Below, piece after piece: positions 61,963-64,000 of a stretch of DNA of 64,000 nt (positions within the stretch are counted from its first letter, which is position 1; the number at the start of each line of letters is the position of its first letter). The translations under genes and the position numbers were made by a program. The DNA is from Mercenaria mercenaria (lineage: Eukaryota; Mollusca; Bivalvia; Venerida; Veneridae). A model generated the notes under the pieces. The model was not told the origin of the DNA. It searched no databases and was given only the letters and a program-made list of their open reading frames with translations. Where the stretch lies: positions 66,717,001-66,781,000 of the forward strand of contig NC_069366.1 in the NCBI RefSeq assembly GCF_021730395.1, read 5' to 3'.

Positions 61963-63139
61963 GAACTACATTTGAATGCGGAATTATAAATGATAGGAAA
62001 TTCCTTGCAAAATATTATTCAGTAAAAGTAAAGATGTATAAATATGCTAAAAGGATCATACACTCGGCGAAATATATTTCGATCTTACACTAAAACAAAC
62101 AAATATCCTGTATACATTAACACCAAGTGGACAATAAATGATTATATTTTGTTCAAAATAATTGCTTTTTTTTTTGCTTTACTTATAATAAAAAAATGAT
62201 GTTTACATTAACACCAAGTGGACAATAAATGATTACATTTTGTTCAAAATAATTGCCTTTTTTGCTTTACTTATGATAAAAAATACAGTCCATAAATTTT
62301 TCATCACTTATTTTGGAACCGTAGAAGTACATTCTAACAAGTTAGAGGACTAAGTGTTGATATTTTCTTTCTTTGTTTCCCTTCTTGGCAGCCAATACAG
62401 TGTGAGTCTCACTCTGGGAATTGTAATTACAGGCTGTGTCCCTGTTATCCTTAGCTGACCTCTTAATTGCCCAGTTGAACTTATAATTCATGTTCCTCAC
62501 TATATATTTCTCTGACCTTGGACCCACGATCCCATGACCTTCAGCCCATCCCATCCCATCCCATGAGCCCATCCCACGAGCCCATCCCAGGTTTTCCAGG
62601 CTGCCATATCGAACGCTGGTCCGATGCTTTTATCATTTTTATGTCTGTCTATTTAACAGCATACCCAAACAAAGTTCACGAACTCCTTCAGTATTTCTAT
62701 GTAATACGGGAATGCGCATCTCGTCATGGGGGAAAATTTTGGAAAATGTATGACGAGCAATTTCGTCTGCGTCAAGCTAGCATGCCTTCGTCGTGGGCTA
62801 TCATTAATCATGAATTATGGTCGCGGTTAATGCCGACCATGGCAAAGCCAGATAAAGCAAAAGCCAGCAGACATATGTATTCCTTTTAATAAAGGCACGT
62901 GTAACTGGTCATACTGCAAGTTTCGGCACGCGTGTTACCATTGTGGCCGTTCACATAGCTTGATGAATTGTTTTACCGGTACAAAACATAACAATGGAGA
63001 GACGTTCTCATTGCCAGAAAACACAGGGGGTAATTTTCAACAAACTGGCCGAAATAACCTTTTTCGAGGGCGTGGATTCTGGCGTGGTCGTGGATTCAAC
63101 CAGTATCGGGGCTCAAGGGGTTCAAACAGAAAGTAATAA

Positions 63140-64000
63140 CTTACCTTGCGATGATGTCCATTTTAAGGTACTTCCGCCATCTTGAATTTAGAGTGACCTT
63201 CATTTGAGGTGTGAAAATATAGTGAACCAAAGCTTTCAAATGCAGCTGTTCCGCAGCACAAAAACAGCTCAGTTTGCAAGACCTGAACTAAAAGTAGCTG
63301 TATAAAAAGTGATACTAAAATTTGGAAATAAACAAAGCAGATATTTTACCTGTATTTTTCCAAATTTTTGGTTAGATTTATAAATCCTTTCAAAATACTT
63401 TATTAAAAATTCATGAATGGCAAAAGTTAGTTCAAAGTTTCAATTAGTGCATAGGAGAATTGTCTTACTGAATAGAACTTAACTTATTACAAAATCTGTT
63501 TTCAAATCTGACCACTTCATGTATTAAAACGAAAATACATTTGTACATATTGCTATTTTCAACATACATAAAAGTAGTGCAATGTGCACACACTGATTTT
63601 TCTATGTATGGTGTACCAAACTGCCTAAAATTGTAAGAAAAGTCTCCGACTTAATGCGACCAAGATTTGGCAATGATCAAAAATTCGTTTAAAGGATTGT
63701 GCACGTATAAGAAAGGTTTAATTTATTACAGTAGAATTTAGGACTTACACGCTGCTTATCTCAAGGAAACTTTGGAGCAAATGGAATTTTCGAAACTTCT
63801 TGCGGTAACTACCGAAATTACTTAACGTAACTTTCTCACATATACGTGATTTTATATTTATTAATTATAAAAACAATCGAAATATTTGCTTTATCACGAT
63901 ATATGCAAACATTTTAGACAATCTTGAAACATTGGGCCACAGTATTTCCGCATACTGGTCCGGGACAAGTTCGATGTGTAGGCCTATAGAGATTCCTTAT
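63140..64000. other. Flank after the gag-like region
   Basis: AT-rich, no open frame of note, nothing recognised. If the DIRS-like element continues, its polymerase part is not visible here. Confidence 0.4.

Larger units (their letters stand above)
56453..62605. mobile_element. 6.15 kb composite unit bounded by two copies of a terminal-inverted-repeat element
   Basis: Outer ends are GGATCCTGGAAAACC on the left and GGTTTTCCAGGCTGCC on the right. They are flanked by the same 10 bp, ATATCGAACG, at 56443-56452 and 62606-62615. Inside are two full element copies in the same direction (56453-57968 and 58118-62605) separated by 149 bp. Because the target duplication flanks only the outermost ends, the whole seems to have inserted as one unit. 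A 9-11 bp duplication would suit a Mutator-like element, but no transposase is present. Confidence 0.75.
58118..62605. mobile_element. TIR element, copy B (4.5 kb, carrying further insertions)
   Basis: Close to copy A over its left 790 bp and right 500 bp. Relative to A it has about 350 bp extra at about 58908-59262, about 2.4 kb extra at about 59394-61827 and about 250 bp extra at about 61855-62100. The inserts are described separately. The tandem 85 bp units recur at 62105-62280. Confidence 0.7.
55600..63139 (+). mobile_element. Fossil DIRS-like (tyrosine-recombinase) retrotransposon: leader and gag-like region, split by a DNA-element insertion
   Basis: The left part (about 55600-56452) has a promoter-like TATAAAAG at 55698 and a gag-like open region starting at 55800 with a basic MPGRGRGVKRR start. 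The right part (62606-63139) has the conserved W-x2-AF, YD-x2-FR and LW pattern of DIRS-type gag and a Cys/His cluster with an Arg/Gly-rich end. Between them lies a 6.15 kb insertion with a 10 bp target duplication. No reverse transcriptase, RNase H or recombinase is seen before the window ends. It is broken: the large insertion plus at least one further break. The family call rests on remembered motif patterns. Confidence 0.6.

Overview
The window looks like an AT-rich animal nuclear genome, most probably a bivalve mollusc (clam-like). The reasons are intron-split metazoan genes with GT-AG borders, two tandem HSPA12-type HSP70 relatives (a family known to be expanded in bivalves), an HNF4 nuclear receptor, and repeats built like the bivalve 'pearl'/Helentron elements (about 160-170 bp tandem core, tetranucleotide tail, 3' hairpin). 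No bacterial or organellar signal was seen.

Layout. (1) 1.2-5.1 kb, minus strand: a five-exon HSPA12-like gene whose inferred splicing gives 593 codons. (2) 7.9-15.4 kb, minus strand: a second five-exon HSPA12-like gene, also 593 codons in my model, with altered ATP-site residues. Its introns hold a SINE with a perfect target duplication (intron 4), a minisatellite made of copies of its own exon-3/intron-3 border (intron 3) and a 2.3 kb element with about 540 bp inverted arms (intron 1). (3) 15.4-21.2 kb: intergenic, with a foldback MITE, a pearl-like element and a SINE. (4) 21.2-49.0 kb, minus strand: HNF4. Eight exons lie within 21.7-27.4 kb, and the likely start exon lies 21.6 kb upstream. 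The long first intron is full of foldback elements, SINEs, minisatellites and a palindromic element interrupted by a pearl-like element. (5) 50.5-54.4 kb: a large inverted repeat whose arms hold a conserved unknown open frame; its spacer holds a single C2H2 zinc finger and two small coding-like stretches. (6) 55.6-63.1 kb: a fossil DIRS-like retrotransposon gag region split by a 6.15 kb unit bounded by two related terminal-inverted-repeat elements and a 10 bp target duplication.

How the genes relate: the two HSPA12 genes are divergent tandem paralogues in the same direction and are probably chaperone-like ATPase-fold proteins of stress or immune response. HNF4 is a lipid-linked transcription factor with no evident functional link to them. 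The rest is a dense, layered transposon landscape in which several insertion orders can be read directly. All exon borders were read by eye from splice motifs, reading phase and family similarity; no search or alignment program was run.
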